Shown here: piece after piece, positions 43,782 through 54,523 of the stretch
Numbering within the stretch: position 1 is the stretch's first letter
How the letters are laid out: the number at the start of each line of letters is the position of its first letter
Origin: Pocillopora verrucosa
Taxonomy: Eukaryota; Cnidaria; Anthozoa; Scleractinia; Pocilloporidae
DNA length: 64,000 bases
NCBI RefSeq assembly: GCF_036669915.1
Contig: NC_089325.1
Coordinates: 14,519,235 to 14,583,234 of the forward strand
Direction of reading: 5' to 3'
The notes under the pieces: model-generated
Told to the model about the DNA's origin: nothing
Database searches by the model: none
What the model saw: the letters and a program-made list of their open reading frames with translations, nothing else
Position numbers and translations under genes: made by a program

Positions 43782-45695
43782 GGTTTACGGTCAACTCGCC
43801 GACGGACCAACTCGCCGACACCAACTCGCCGACGTATAAAATCGAGTAGAGACGTCGGCGAGTTGGTCGTCAATCCAATACAACTTATTAGAAGCTAAAC
43901 ATACAGAAAATTAAACGATATTTAGTAAAAAAACATTGGACATTGGTGAACATCAAATAGAAGCTTAAACATCGGTGAACATTGGTGAACATCACCAATG
44001 ACTATAACAGCTTAACACGCGAACGAGTTATTGTGCGACAACAACACCGTAAAGACTCATCATGTCAATCGCTCAGATTTTTTAACGAAAACGTGGCTTT
44101 CTAGACGAGATCTTTAGTAAAAAGCATTTCTTTTTATTTGCAACAAAGTTTATAAGGATCTTAAGGCGAATAAAGCGAAGTAAACCTCACCAACGACTCT
44201 AACAGCTTAAGACGCGAACGAGTTATTGTGTGACAACAACACCGTAAAGACTCATCATGACAATCGGTCAGATTTTAAAGGAAACTTGGCTTTCTAGTCA
44301 AGATCTTTAGTAAAAAGCAATTCTTTTTATTTGCAACGAAGTTTATAAGGATCTCAAGGCGAATAAAGTAAAGTAAACACCACCAATGACTCTAACAGCT
44401 TCAAACACGAACGAGTTATTGTATGACAACAACACTGTAAAGACTCATCATGACAATCGGTCAGATTTTTTAACGAAAACTTGGCTTTCTAGACAAGATC
44501 TTTGGTAAAAAGTATTTCTTTTTATTTGCAACAAAGTTTATAAAGATCTTAAGGCGAATAAAGCGAAGTAAACCTCACCAACGACTCTAACAGCTTCAGA
44601 CGCGAACGAGTTATTGTGTGACAATAACACCGTAAAGACTCATCATGTCAATCGCTCAGTTTTTTTTTAACGAAAACTTGGCTTTCTAGACAAGATCTTT
44701 AGTAAAAAGTATTTCTTTTTATTTGCAACAAAGTTTATAAGGATCTTAAGGCGAATAAAGCGAAGTAAACCTCACCAACGACTCTAACAGCTTCAGACGC
44801 GAACGAGATAATTATCGTGTGACAACAACATCGTAAAGACTCATCATGTCAATCGCTCAGTTTTTTTTTAACGAAAACTTGGCTTTCTAGACAAGATCTT
44901 GAGTAAAAAGCATTTATTTTTATTTGCAACAAAGTTTATAAGGATCTTAAGGCGAATAAAGCGAAGTAAACCTCACCAACGACTCTAACAGCTTCAGACG
45001 CGAACGAGTTATTGTGTGACAACAACACCGTAAAGACTCATCATGTCAATCGCTCAGTTTTTTTTAACGAAAACTTGGCTTTCTAGACAAGATCTTTAGT
45101 AAAAAGCGTTTCTTTTTATTTGCAACAAAGTTTATAAGGATCTTAAGGCGAATAAAGCGAAGTAAACCTCACCAATGACTCTAACAGCTTCAGACGCGAA
45201 CGAGTTGTGTGACAACAACACCGTAAAAACTCATCATGTCAATCGCTCAGTTTTTTTCTCGAACTCGTTCGCGTCTGAAGCTGTTAGAGTCGTTGGTGAG
45301 GCTTACTTCGCTTTATTCGCCTTAAGATCCTTATAAACTTTGTTGCAAATAAAAATAATTGCATTTTACTAAAGATCTCGTCTAGAAAGCCAAGTTTTCG
45401 TTAAAAAATCTGAGCGATTGACAAGATGAGTCTTTACGGTGTTGTTGTCGCACAATAACTCGTTCGTTAGAGTCATTGGTGATGTTCACCAATGTTCACC
45501 GATGTTTAAGCTTCTGTTTGATGTTCACCAATGTTCGCCAGTGTTTTTTTACTAAATATCGTTTACTTCTCTGTATGTTTAACTTCTAATAAGTTGTATT
45601 GGATTGACGACCAACTCGCCGACGTCTCTACTCGATTTTATACGTCGGCGAGTTGGCGTCGGCGAGTTGGTCCGTCGGCGAGTTGACTGGTTACC
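43782..45695. mobile_element. foldback-type DNA element with internal tandem array
   Basis: The outer arms are long inverted repeats: 43782 to about 44215 on the left and about 45258 to 45695 on the right. Each starts GGT(T/A)(T/A)(A/C)C then GTCAACTCGCCGAC, with the CAACTCGCCGAC word repeated three times and once inverted. Between them, a roughly 196-base unit (CGCGAACGAG at about 44019, 44214, 44407, 44602, 44799, 45000, 45196) stands in seven direct copies, and the right arm is one more copy inverted. The 8-bp GCAGCTAG occurs on both sides (43774-43781 and 45696-45703), a target duplication. No transposase is encoded. The structure fits a foldback or long-TIR element (hAT- or MULE-like by duplication size); the superfamily is undecided. 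Confidence 0.85.
43990..45257. repeat. tandem array, about 196-bp unit, seven copies
   Basis: Spacing between successive copies of GAACGAG is 195, 193, 195, 197, 201 and 196 bases. Units share ACCGTAAAGACTCATCAT, GGCTTTCTAGAC, TTGCAACAAAGTTTATAA and AAGGCGAATAAAGCGAAGTA. They carry small indels, mainly in a T run. Each unit is the inner half of the terminal inverted repeat. Confidence 0.93.
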
Positions 45696-45703
45696 GCAGC
45701 TAG

Positions 45704-47575
45704 AGGGGAGAATTAATAACCAGATCTTTGGAGTTAAATGGTTATCCCAGGAAACAAACCAACTCTTCATTGAATATAGGCAAGAATTGATTTTTAAATA
45801 TTTATTATACAGATCTAAATAATTAATGGTATTTAATAAACATCTGATAATTCAGTTAATAAATCAATAACTCTAACCTAAATTATCTATGGAAATTTAT
45901 ATAAATCCTGTAACACAACTGCTTTTCTAGATATTTATATGATTCAGCAGACTGTATTCCATAAGAGACATTAAATACTTTCTTACACTTAAATAAATAA
46001 TCTCAGATTGACCACTGACAATGACAATTGTTGAAAAGAGAATTCATGCTCCAGACATACTCACAATGAACACTTGCACCAACACATGAGTTGGAAATCT
46101 CAAAGATAATTACATACCCTTACTAACTGAGTTCCAGGTCTGTGCTGTAAGTTACAGACCAAATTTTTTCTGCTCAGATTTATAGCCAAAGCATGAAGTG
46201 TGTAGGCCATAAATTCAAGTGGGAAAATGGTGTTCCATAACTTACAGTATGGACCAAGAAAACTATTTATCAAGTCTGTTTTTGAATGGAGAGAGAAGAC
46301 TTGAATTCAAACATAGCTTTGAATATGACCTGCTAAATTGACTAATCAGGGCTCAAGTACTACTTGAGAGATCTGATAAAAGGAAATGTCTTCCGACACT
46401 GATATGCACCAGTGCTTTGCTAATAGAAATACCATGTATTATATAATAAAAATACTGGCACTAAATGAATTTCATTTGCGGAATCATTGTATATAATTAT
46501 TATGTTAATTTGAAACACCTCATATAAAACATCCATAAAAATCTTTGCAATTAATTCCAGAACCATTCCAGAAAGAAATGAATTTTTTTTCACAATACAA
46601 AATTAAAGCCTTGTATAGTGTATACAATATTCAATTAAGCATACATGGTATAGAAAGGATTTTTTCTGTCTTGTCAGGAGTGTGGGATGAAGAATAAAAT
46701 TCTGATTGCCCATAAGGAATTGAACCTTAAACCTTCAGATTCAGTGCTCTGGTGCTTTACCACTAAGCCACAGAGCATTAAATCCGAAGATCTGAGGATC
46801 AATTCCTCATGGGGACTCAGAATTCTTTCTTATTCACCCCCACACTTGTGACAAGACACAAGGAACATCTTTCACCATTTCTTTACCAAGCTCAAAACCT
46901 TACCATGTTCCTTATTCAAAATTACATGGTATTACCTTTTAACTCCCATAAGTGACCAAGAGAGAATTTCTCTTGACAATATCAATACAATATCATCAAT
47001 AGTTGATGAGAATGCCTGAAAATGTAGTAAAAATTCTAAGGAGAAATTCCTTTTTGGTCGTTCATGGGAGTGAAAGGATATAAAAACACCAAAGAATTCC
47101 AAGAAAAACTAATATTGTAAGATATGTTAACACTATAAATATAAATAGCCTATATGTAGCTGTACCCTCCCCCCCCCCCAAGGTGATGAGGGAACACCTA
47201 AGCAAACCTGACATTAATTGTTTTCCATGTTGTCACTCTTTTGCAAAAAAATATATTATGACTTTTGATTGGTTAACCCCTTTTGTTGATTCTTTCCTCA
47301 ATTCTGATTGGCCAGAGTTAGTAATTTATTTTCATACTAACCAACAAGATGGTGAACAAAATGCTTTGGAGGTCAATTTTTCAGACGACAGCGATCTACG
47401 AAGAGGTTTTGAGGCAAGTTTGCGCAACTTTTTAAATAGAGACATTTCAAGAAGAAAGGAAAGGGAATTCCTTTGCTCCCGTTTCCCCTTAGGGGGAGGG
47501 TACTGCTACACGTAGGCTACAGTATAAAGCCCCATATCTCTCACCCATGACAGCTTATGGTACCCCTTTCATCAC
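45704..47575. other. intergenic, repeat fragments
   Basis: 45704-45770 is the right half of the older repeat split by the foldback element. 46690-46870 is a tRNA-like SINE region (minus strand GTGGCTTAGTGGTAAAGCAC, GGTTCAATTCC). The frame at 47183-47515 is not supported by any domain or codon evidence. Confidence 0.5.
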
Positions 47576-49177
47576 TCATGAGCTCATATCAGCCACATAG
47601 CCAGGAGAGACATCATCAACAACAAAATTTTCAACCACCAAGTCATCAGCTGGTTCCTTATTACTTGATGCTTCTTGGAGGTAGTGGTCACTGCAGCAAT
47701 TGCTTCCAGGTAATTCTTCCCACAGAGTTTGCTCTTCAAACTGACAAGCCTTGGCAATCTGATAAGCAACATCAAGACTTTTCTGAGCTTCCTCAAACTG
47801 CCTTTTCTGGTAAAGCAGCTCTGTGTTGCAAACGTAGAAATGGAATTTAGTCTGCTCAGATAACTCATCCAAACGACCTGCCACCCATTCAAGATGTTTG
47901 TTTGACACATCAATCTTGTGTTGTGAACATGATCCCTCTGCGGTCTGTTTAAGCAACAATGAGGCTAGTCTTATGTACGAGCAACACAACTTGTCCAGGG
48001 CACTGTCAACAGTCAGGCAATTGGTAAATATTGCTGCAGCTTGTTCGAATTTGAACATTGCCTCTGAGATCAGTTTTAAAGCAAACTTAGGCATTTTCTG
48101 GGCAAAACTGGTCAAAATAAGTCCTTCTTGAAAGCACAGGTCTCCAGTGTCTTCACACACCTCCAAAGTTTGCAGCTTTTTCCTGGCAATTGTTAAACAT
48201 TCCTCTGCATTTCCAAGATAGCCATCTTTTTCATGGACATATGACAAATACAAATAAGCTCGGCCTATCAGCAAGGTTTTGTTTTTGCATTTGGCTGTAC
48301 TGTCAACTGCTTGCTTGAGAAGCTGTTTTGACTTTTCATAAAGCTTCTTGCGACAGGCTTCTTGACTTTGCTCAAGGAAAAGAACAACTCTCAGGTCATT
48401 ATCACTGAGCCTTTCCAATGTTTGAGCAAAAAATTTGTCCAATTCCTTGAAATTAAGTTTCTGCCTCAAGTCTTTAAATTTAGTGACAATTCTCTTGTAT
48501 TCTTGGTTCAGATACAGAGAGGGGAAAATTTTAGCGTCATTGATCAATCCATTTTTTTCTGAAGCAATCTTAAGAGAGGATCTCATGCAGGTGGAAATAT
48601 CAAACTCTAAACTTGAAACCATTCCATCATCTTGAAACAATGGATCTGTGAGTAGTCTCTTTCCTATCAACTTTCTAGCAAACACAAAATCGATCTTAAG
48701 GGCAACAGTTATGCGAATTGTCGCATCTTTGCCAAAAAACCGAAACCAGAAACCAAGGCAGTTCTTAGCTGAGCCTTTCTTGTGTGTTGAAAGTGGTGAA
48801 AAACGACAAAAATCCTCTTGACACTCGTTTGATCTCGGCTGTTTGCCATTCAGTACAAGTTTGTTTACGGATAAGACTTGTAAAATGTACCTCAATCCAC
48901 CAAAACATTTCTGATCGCTCTCGTCCAGAGTCTCGTAGTTAATCGGCAAACAGAGCTTTCCATTATGACTGCTGACTTTAAGACTAACGAAACAATCCTT
49001 CTTCGGGTCAGGAAATTTCAATTTTGAATTTCTGTTTACCACAGGCTCCAACGGTTTTGAGATCACACGAAGAGACGGTTTTTCTGCTCTTACTTGCTCT
49101 AACAGCTTTAGCACAGCTGATCTCGTGCGAAATACATGCGGCGAATCGTCGCAAGTAAAAGAATTATTGCGCGACAT
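47576..49177 (-). CDS. TPR-like helical repeat protein, intronless
   Basis: One uninterrupted frame of 533 codons. The N-terminal 250 residues (MSRNNSFTCDDSPHVF..., KLCLPINYETLDESDQKCF) have no domain I recognise. From about residue 270 the pattern becomes paired amphipathic helices with A-x-x-Y-x-x-L spacing (ACRKKLYEKSKQLLKQAV, GRAYLYLSYVHEKDGYLGNA, FEEAQKSLDVAYQIAKA), typical of tetratricopeptide repeats. The C-terminus is acidic (DDLVVENFVVDDVSP). TPR proteins act as scaffolds; no specific role can be given. The ATG is 164 bases from the AKAP17A ATG on the other strand, so the two genes probably share a promoter. It may be a cnidarian-restricted gene. Confidence 0.82.
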   Translation of the reverse strand: MSRNNSFTCDDSPHVFRTRSAVLKLLEQVRAEKPSLRVISKPLEPVVNRNSKLKFPDPKKDCFVSLKVSSHNGKLCLPINYETLDESDQKCFGGLRYILQVLSVNKLVLNGKQPRSNECQEDFCRFSPLSTHKKGSAKNCLGFWFRFFGKDATIRITVALKIDFVFARKLIGKRLLTDPLFQDDGMVSSLEFDISTCMRSSLKIASEKNGLINDAKIFPSLYLNQEYKRIVTKFKDLRQKLNFKELDKFFAQTLERLSDNDLRVVLFLEQSQEACRKKLYEKSKQLLKQAVDSTAKCKNKTLLIGRAYLYLSYVHEKDGYLGNAEECLTIARKKLQTLEVCEDTGDLCFQEGLILTSFAQKMPKFALKLISEAMFKFEQAAAIFTNCLTVDSALDKLCCSYIRLASLLLKQTAEGSCSQHKIDVSNKHLEWVAGRLDELSEQTKFHFYVCNTELLYQKRQFEEAQKSLDVAYQIAKACQFEEQTLWEELPGSNCCSDHYLQEASSNKEPADDLVVENFVVDDVSPGYVADMSS

Positions 49178-49341
49178 TTTAGTTGCATTCTTTCAGCGCG
49201 CTTTTCACCAACGAACAAAGAAACTGTCAACGATCCAGGCCAAACAAAACGTCCGCCATTGCGTTTGAAGTGTCCCACAATGCACTACAAATTTTGTTGC
49301 TATTCTTTATCAAGGCTAGGCTACCAAATGTATTGAACAAG
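49178..49341. promoter_or_regulatory. shared bidirectional promoter region
   Basis: Only 164 bases separate the two divergent start codons, so both transcripts must start in this gap or overlap inside it. It is less AT-rich than the surroundings and contains GGCCAAACAAAACG and an ATTGCGT word. No TATA box is evident. Inferred from position only. Confidence 0.55.
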
Positions 49342-50811
49342 ATGGCGACTCAAGTTTGTGGAGACACTTCCGAGGCAACAGAGCTGTGCGCTACACAGCG
49401 TTTATATCTTAAACCTACGGCCAAACTTGGCATACATGTCACTTTACCAGAGATCAAGGTCGCTGGAGTGTCGATATCTAACTGGGAAGTAATGGAGAGG
49501 TTAAAATCGATGGTGGCACCAGACCAATTCAACGTGTTAAAAGTTGTTGAATCTTCGATGGAGTTCATTCGCTTTGAGGGAGAAACAGACACCAAAGGTT
49601 TAATTATAAAATTTATTTCAAAATTAGAAGGAAAATTTATAAAATTAAGCGGATTCGCAGAACCCCTCAAAGTTCGGGCAGCGGAACTGAAGGTGAAATT
49701 TCCTTCTGTGAACGATTGGAATTCTTTCTTCAGGGAAGCAGGGAACTTAGACGAGCGAAATCCAGGCGAAAGACCGGACACTATTGTTATCAAAGGATTA
49801 CCATGTAAGTGGTTTGCAGACGATGATTCAAAGAGCAAACCAAGTGAAGATGTTTTGGCTTCTGTTTTTCGTCGTTTTGGCAAAATCCGATGCGTAGATA
49901 TACCAATCTTGGATCCTTACAGACAGAAGTTGTCAAACAATGAATTTCAAACTTTTTACTTCGGCTCACACCTGCACTTTGATGCTTTTATTCAATACAA
50001 TCAATACCAAGGGTTTTCAAATGCTATGGGAGCATTAAAAGGAATGAAATTAATGCACATTTCTGAAGAAGGACGTGCTGCCACTGCTAATATCCAAGTG
50101 GATTTCGACAGAACATGTCATTTGTCCGCCAAAAACATTAAAAAAAGAGAACAAGAGAGGCTGAAGTTGATTGAAATGGAAAGGAAAGAGGAAGAAAGGA
50201 AAAGAAGAGAAAAGGAGGAGGCAGAGAGACAGAAAGAAATGGAACGTCTGGAAGAAGAAAGAAAGGAGGCTGAACGGAAAAAAATTTTACAAGATGCAAT
50301 CAGGAGAAAAGAAGAAAGGAAAAGGGCAAGGGAAGAAAAGAAAAGAAAAAAACGTGCAGAAAGGATCAGGAGGGAGATTGAACAGAAAGAAAGACAAAGG
50401 CAGTTGGAACGGGAAAGGGAACAGGAGAAAGCAGAACAAAAGATAGGTGCCAAGAGGCTACTTATGGAACTTCTTCAACGTGTGGCTGCAGTGAAAGAAC
50501 AGGAAGAGGAAGACAGAAAAAAACTTGAAGAGGAAAGGAACAAGAGACTAAAAGAATTAGAAATGCTGAAACAAATGGAAGAGAAGAAGCGAAAACTTGA
50601 AGAGGAGGAGAGGAAACGGGAGGAAGAGGAGAAAAGAAAGAAAGAAAAACTTGAGGAACAAGAAAAAGAACTGAGAGATAAACTAATCCAAAATTTGAAA
50701 AAGATGGAACAACGAAGAGATCAGTTAAAGAAGGAGCTGTTGCAGAGACAAATAGCAAGCAGCACTGCTAAACTAACATCTTTTGTCAATGATACTAGTA
50801 CTGGAAAATAA
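49342..50811 (+). CDS. AKAP17A: A-kinase anchor protein 17A orthologue
   Basis: Intronless frame of 489 codons from ATG in a good context (AACAAGATGG). The upstream in-frame region is open to 49183 but is probably UTR. Residues 1-160 match the human protein closely (DTSEATELC, RLYLKP, SISNWEVMERLKSMV, FIRFEGE, IKLSGF, LKVRAAE, GERPDTIVIKGLPCKWF). An RRM-like region follows (PSEDVLASVFRRFGKIRCVD, IPILDPYR, then MGALKGMKLM). From about 285 it becomes a highly charged E/K/R coiled coil. In vertebrates this nuclear-speckle protein affects splicing and anchors protein kinase A. The human protein is much longer (about 695 residues), with an anchoring helix and RS-rich tail after the coiled coil; this one stops near the end of the coil, so those parts are absent or on an unseen exon. 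An AATAAA overlaps the stop codon, and another is at about 51200. Confidence 0.93.
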   Translation: MATQVCGDTSEATELCATQRLYLKPTAKLGIHVTLPEIKVAGVSISNWEVMERLKSMVAPDQFNVLKVVESSMEFIRFEGETDTKGLIIKFISKLEGKFIKLSGFAEPLKVRAAELKVKFPSVNDWNSFFREAGNLDERNPGERPDTIVIKGLPCKWFADDDSKSKPSEDVLASVFRRFGKIRCVDIPILDPYRQKLSNNEFQTFYFGSHLHFDAFIQYNQYQGFSNAMGALKGMKLMHISEEGRAATANIQVDFDRTCHLSAKNIKKREQERLKLIEMERKEEERKRREKEEAERQKEMERLEEERKEAERKKILQDAIRRKEERKRAREEKKRKKRAERIRREIEQKERQRQLEREREQEKAEQKIGAKRLLMELLQRVAAVKEQEEEDRKKLEEERNKRLKELEMLKQMEEKKRKLEEEERKREEEEKRKKEKLEEQEKELRDKLIQNLKKMEQRRDQLKKELLQRQIASSTAKLTSFVNDTSTGK

Positions 50812-50894
50812 AGAAATATCTGGGACTGAGTGGTAAAATTTACTCAACTTAGGCATCTTGTAAGCATACTCTCTTTCTGGAGAAAAGGGAGTAA

Positions 50895-51105
50895 ATTTTT
50901 AAAGAAACTGTGGTGCTGCATCCATGGGGAATATTGCAAGATAATTTGTCTTTTTTTAATTGAATTGATATGTTAATTGCCACTATCAAGAGTTTCTAAA
51001 GCTGATGTTTCAAGTAATAGCCCTTTGTTAGTCAGAGCTCTTTACAGTGGCCAATTTGCATTATCAACTCGTATGATAAAACCAAATTATCTTTGTTTGG
51101 AAATT
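50895..51105. repeat. dispersed repeat, GGTGCTGCAT family
   Basis: It contains AAACTGTGGTGCTGCATC, GATAATTTG, then TTAATTGCCACTATCAAGAG and TTTCTAAAGCTGATGTTTC. Related copies are at 55735-55905 and 59385-59530, with a partial one at 42960-43140. The constant order suggests one transposon family with no coding capacity. Confidence 0.65.
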
Positions 51106-51309
51106 GTGTTGGGAGGAAAGGCAATAATGGTTGAGCAGCATACTAAGCAGGACTGCTTGTTTCTCCTTTGTAAGCCTTGTCATTACTGCATTGATTCTTG
51201 AATAAAGAGCTCAGTTGTAGGCTTTTCCAGGGCAATACATTGTATGCCTGATGTTGTCTTGGGGTTCATGCAGCATCTTGAATTTTTGGAAAATTATCTA
51301 AATTAAAGA

Positions 51310-51390
51310 AGCAGTGGCCTAACGGTCAGTGCACTGGATTCTGAGTTGAGAGGTCTGGGTTTGAGACCTGGCCTGGTCACTATGTTGTGC
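51310..51390 (+). repeat. tRNA-derived SINE fragment
   Basis: GTGGCCTAACGGTCAGTGCACTGG resembles a tRNA A-box region and GGTCTGGGTTTGAGACC a B-box region. The anticodon stem is not well formed, so it is not a functional tRNA gene. Confidence 0.55.
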
Positions 51391-51394
51391 CCTT

Positions 51395-54300
51395 TGGTAA
51401 GACACTAAACTCACACAGTTCCTCTCTCCACACAGGAGTAGAAATGGGTACTAGCAAATTGCCAGGGAAGTCTGACGAAATGCTGGAACACAAGGGTCCC
51501 ATCCAGGGGGAAGTAATAATACTCGTGGTTTGTTTATGCTACATGGAAACTGGGATAAGCCAAGGCTGGGTGGGTCACTTGGCTTGAGTACAAATTTTCT
51601 AATTGCCAAATAGCCACTTAGAGAATGGCTGAGGTTTGAGTGCAGCTACAGTTCTTGCATGGAAAGGACCTGCTTGAGTAGCAAACTTTGCCCTCATAAC
51701 TTTGCCCTTGAACTCCCAAGAACTTCTTGTTCATTCTTCTCTTTAGCTGCTACACATTTTCTTGTAAATTAGTTATGAGAATTTGGTGTTAGATCAGGAT
51801 AACAACTTCTATCTGATAAGTTTCAGTATTCTCATTACCTGTTTGCTGGATAATGTATGGATATTATGAGGAGAAGTTTCATGTTAATCACCTCTGCGAG
51901 TTAAAGGGTAACCCTTTAACTCCCATGAGTGACCAAGAGAACATTTCTCCTTACAACATCAATACAATATCATGCATAGAAGTGATGAGAATAAAGTAAA
52001 ATATCAAGTAGGGGATTATCAGTTGATCCAATACCAAACTCTCCAAATTGATATCATAAGAATTGTATATCAGACAGTAGAGAGAATTACTAACGAGATC
52101 TTGAGAGCTAAAATCTCCTTACTGTTTGCCAAATGATTCTCATTATGTTAGTATGGAGAATTTGGTATTAGATCAGTTAGTAATCCCATAATTGATATTT
52201 TACTTTATTCTCATCACTTCTCTGCTTCATATTGTATCAATATTGAGAGGAGAAATTCTGTCTTGGTCACTTAATGGATTTAAAGGGGTAAGGCTAGGCT
52301 GTTAAAATTGTAATGAGTTTAATTTAATCACAGGTTGGCTGTATGCAAGGAACACAGTTTTACATACCTGTCAAACCTGAATTAGGACCTATCTTACTTG
52401 AACAATGTGGCCCAAATGTTTTAGTCACAAACTTTTGCACTGTTGAGAACTTTAGCACATTAACCATTTACACCCCAACATCAGTATGCACATTCTGCAT
52501 ACTGTTATCTTTGTATTTCTCAAGGTGCTGACAATAAGAATTTGTTTACCAATCAAGAGCTTCATCAGTTGGTGACCATTTCCATTATTCTTGAAAAACC
52601 CTGTGTGATTGAGTATGATGTTGTAAACAGAAATTAGATGCTAATCACTCTTAAAGGGTTAAAGCCAGTGGCTTCTCTTTACTCAGGAAATATATAGAGA
52701 ATGCTAATTTTTTTTTGGCGAAAATACTCGGCTATAAGCCGAACCCCCTACCTTGGTGAGAATTTACCTGTTCTCAGTTTAATTTGTTGGAAAAATCGCT
52801 TGGCTTATAGGTGAATAAATACGGTATCATATTAGTGTAAGGTGTAAAGGGTTGAAATGTAAATAAGCACAAACTAGGAGAATACTTAACCAAGTTACAT
52901 GTTTATTTAACAAAAGTAAACCCACAGCGTTGAGCTAAGTTGTCTAGTACTTGCTCTACAAATTCTTTTGCCTGCTACATGTCTTCAAGGGTGGATTCTC
53001 CTTTCTATCCTTCTAGTATTCACAATGCACGTAAGATTTCTGCACTCACTTTACAGGACTGTCAAGTCCGCAAGACAAATACTAAGGTACCGTAATTAAT
53101 TCATGTGCTTGAATCACCCACTTAAATATCACTGGAATTTAGTTACATGCAATAATTTATTGTTTCCGAGGCAGTAATCTGAAAATAATTGGTTGTTAAC
53201 TTTAAAAAAATCCCAATGCATCCCTTTTTGCTCTAGTATTAATCTTACAAGAAATTGCTAACCCATTAACTCCCAAGATCTGGTAATTAATTCTCCCTGG
53301 TAGCTACTACACATTTCCTTGTAAATTAGTTATGAGAATTTGGTGTTAGTTCAAGATAACACCTACCTGACAAGTTTGTGTGTTCTCATGCATGCTTGCT
53401 GGCCAATCAGAGCAAAGGCAAATTTTACGAGAGGTTGATAAGAATTTGAGGAAAATCAGATAATATGTAAATAACCTAAAACCAATGAGAACAAAGCTGA
53501 CCAAGATTGGTTTCATTCTAGCGTCTAATAATTTTTTGACACAAGTTTTCCAGGCTTTTGACACTCAACTGAAAATTTCCTGAACCATTGAAAGAAATAC
53601 AATGAAATTTTGTAAATTAAGCTGCCAAGTTTCTTTTTCTAATCTCCAGTTTTTACTGATGTGAGAGACTCATGTTACAATGATGATGTGGGATGACAAC
53701 CACTCATGTAAGACAGATGGACAGTGAAGAACAATTCCAGTTTAGCTACTGGGACTTCTTGCCATCATCCTGTCTCTCAAAAAATTCTCTCTATATCTCC
53801 CATTTGTAACAAGCACATCCCTATGTACTTGTCCCTAGCATGATCTGTTCTTTCAAGATGTGAAGAACACAACCTTTTACCTCTTGAAACATGTTGTGTC
53901 CAAGTAGACTCACTCACACCCAAATGGGAGCTGGTGTAGGTTGCAATAGTAAATGTATTTTAAAACATAACAATACTAATATCTTTAAAGTAATCATTTT
54001 TTTTTGGTCATTATTGGTTGATCTATGCATTCACCTGTCCTTATCTTCAAGTGTTAACATTCACTGGCCAGTATGAAGGAGAAGACAAATAACTTATTAT
54101 TATTTCAGACTGGGGAATGAAAAGCCAGAGTAAAATCTATTTAAAAGTGACTAACACCATGCAAAACACAGATAAATGTCAGTATCTGCACACATACCCC
54201 TCCCATAGCCCAATAACAGTCAATTTATAGAAAGTTTGGGTTAATATTGAGTTAGGGTTAAAATTGAGTCTAGGAGGGGGTAGGTGCACAGCTGCTCAGA

Positions 54301-54523
54301 TACTGACCTCGATCCCAAAACACATTCATGAACAATTTCAATAACTAGCAAAGTATCACTTGACTGTTAAAAATAAATGTCAAATTCCTGAACATGCCTC
54401 TGTACATTGGATAATTTCTCTTTCGTATAACTACTGGGCTATATGTTCACTGACACAGTTTCCTCATGCAACTTTTCTCTTTTCACATCCTTCGAAATTC
54501 CTAGAGAGTTCTTCTTCAATCTT
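51395..54523. other. gene-poor stretch filled with short repeats
   Basis: Most of this 3.1 kb is copies of the TTAACCCTTTAACTCC family (51712-52300, 52460-52665, 53262-53400) with unassigned AT-rich DNA. The 3' UTR of the PGRMC-type gene should lie just below 54524. Confidence 0.5.

Noticed and set aside
43990-45257. Regular array resembling a CRISPR
   Set aside because: Units are about 196 bp with no short repeat/unique spacer pattern, the units themselves are the repeat, and the DNA is eukaryotic.
46690-46780. Possible tRNA gene on the minus strand
   Set aside because: The D arm and T loop resemble a tRNA, but the anticodon arm does not pair and the acceptor stem is absent; it is a SINE relic.
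47183-47515. 110-codon plus-strand ORF next to the TPR-like gene
   Set aside because: Low-complexity start over a poly-C repeat and no domain; no acceptor or Kozak support.
50118-50758. Long serine/phenylalanine-rich minus-strand frames
   Set aside because: They are the complement of the purine-rich coiled-coil coding region of AKAP17A.
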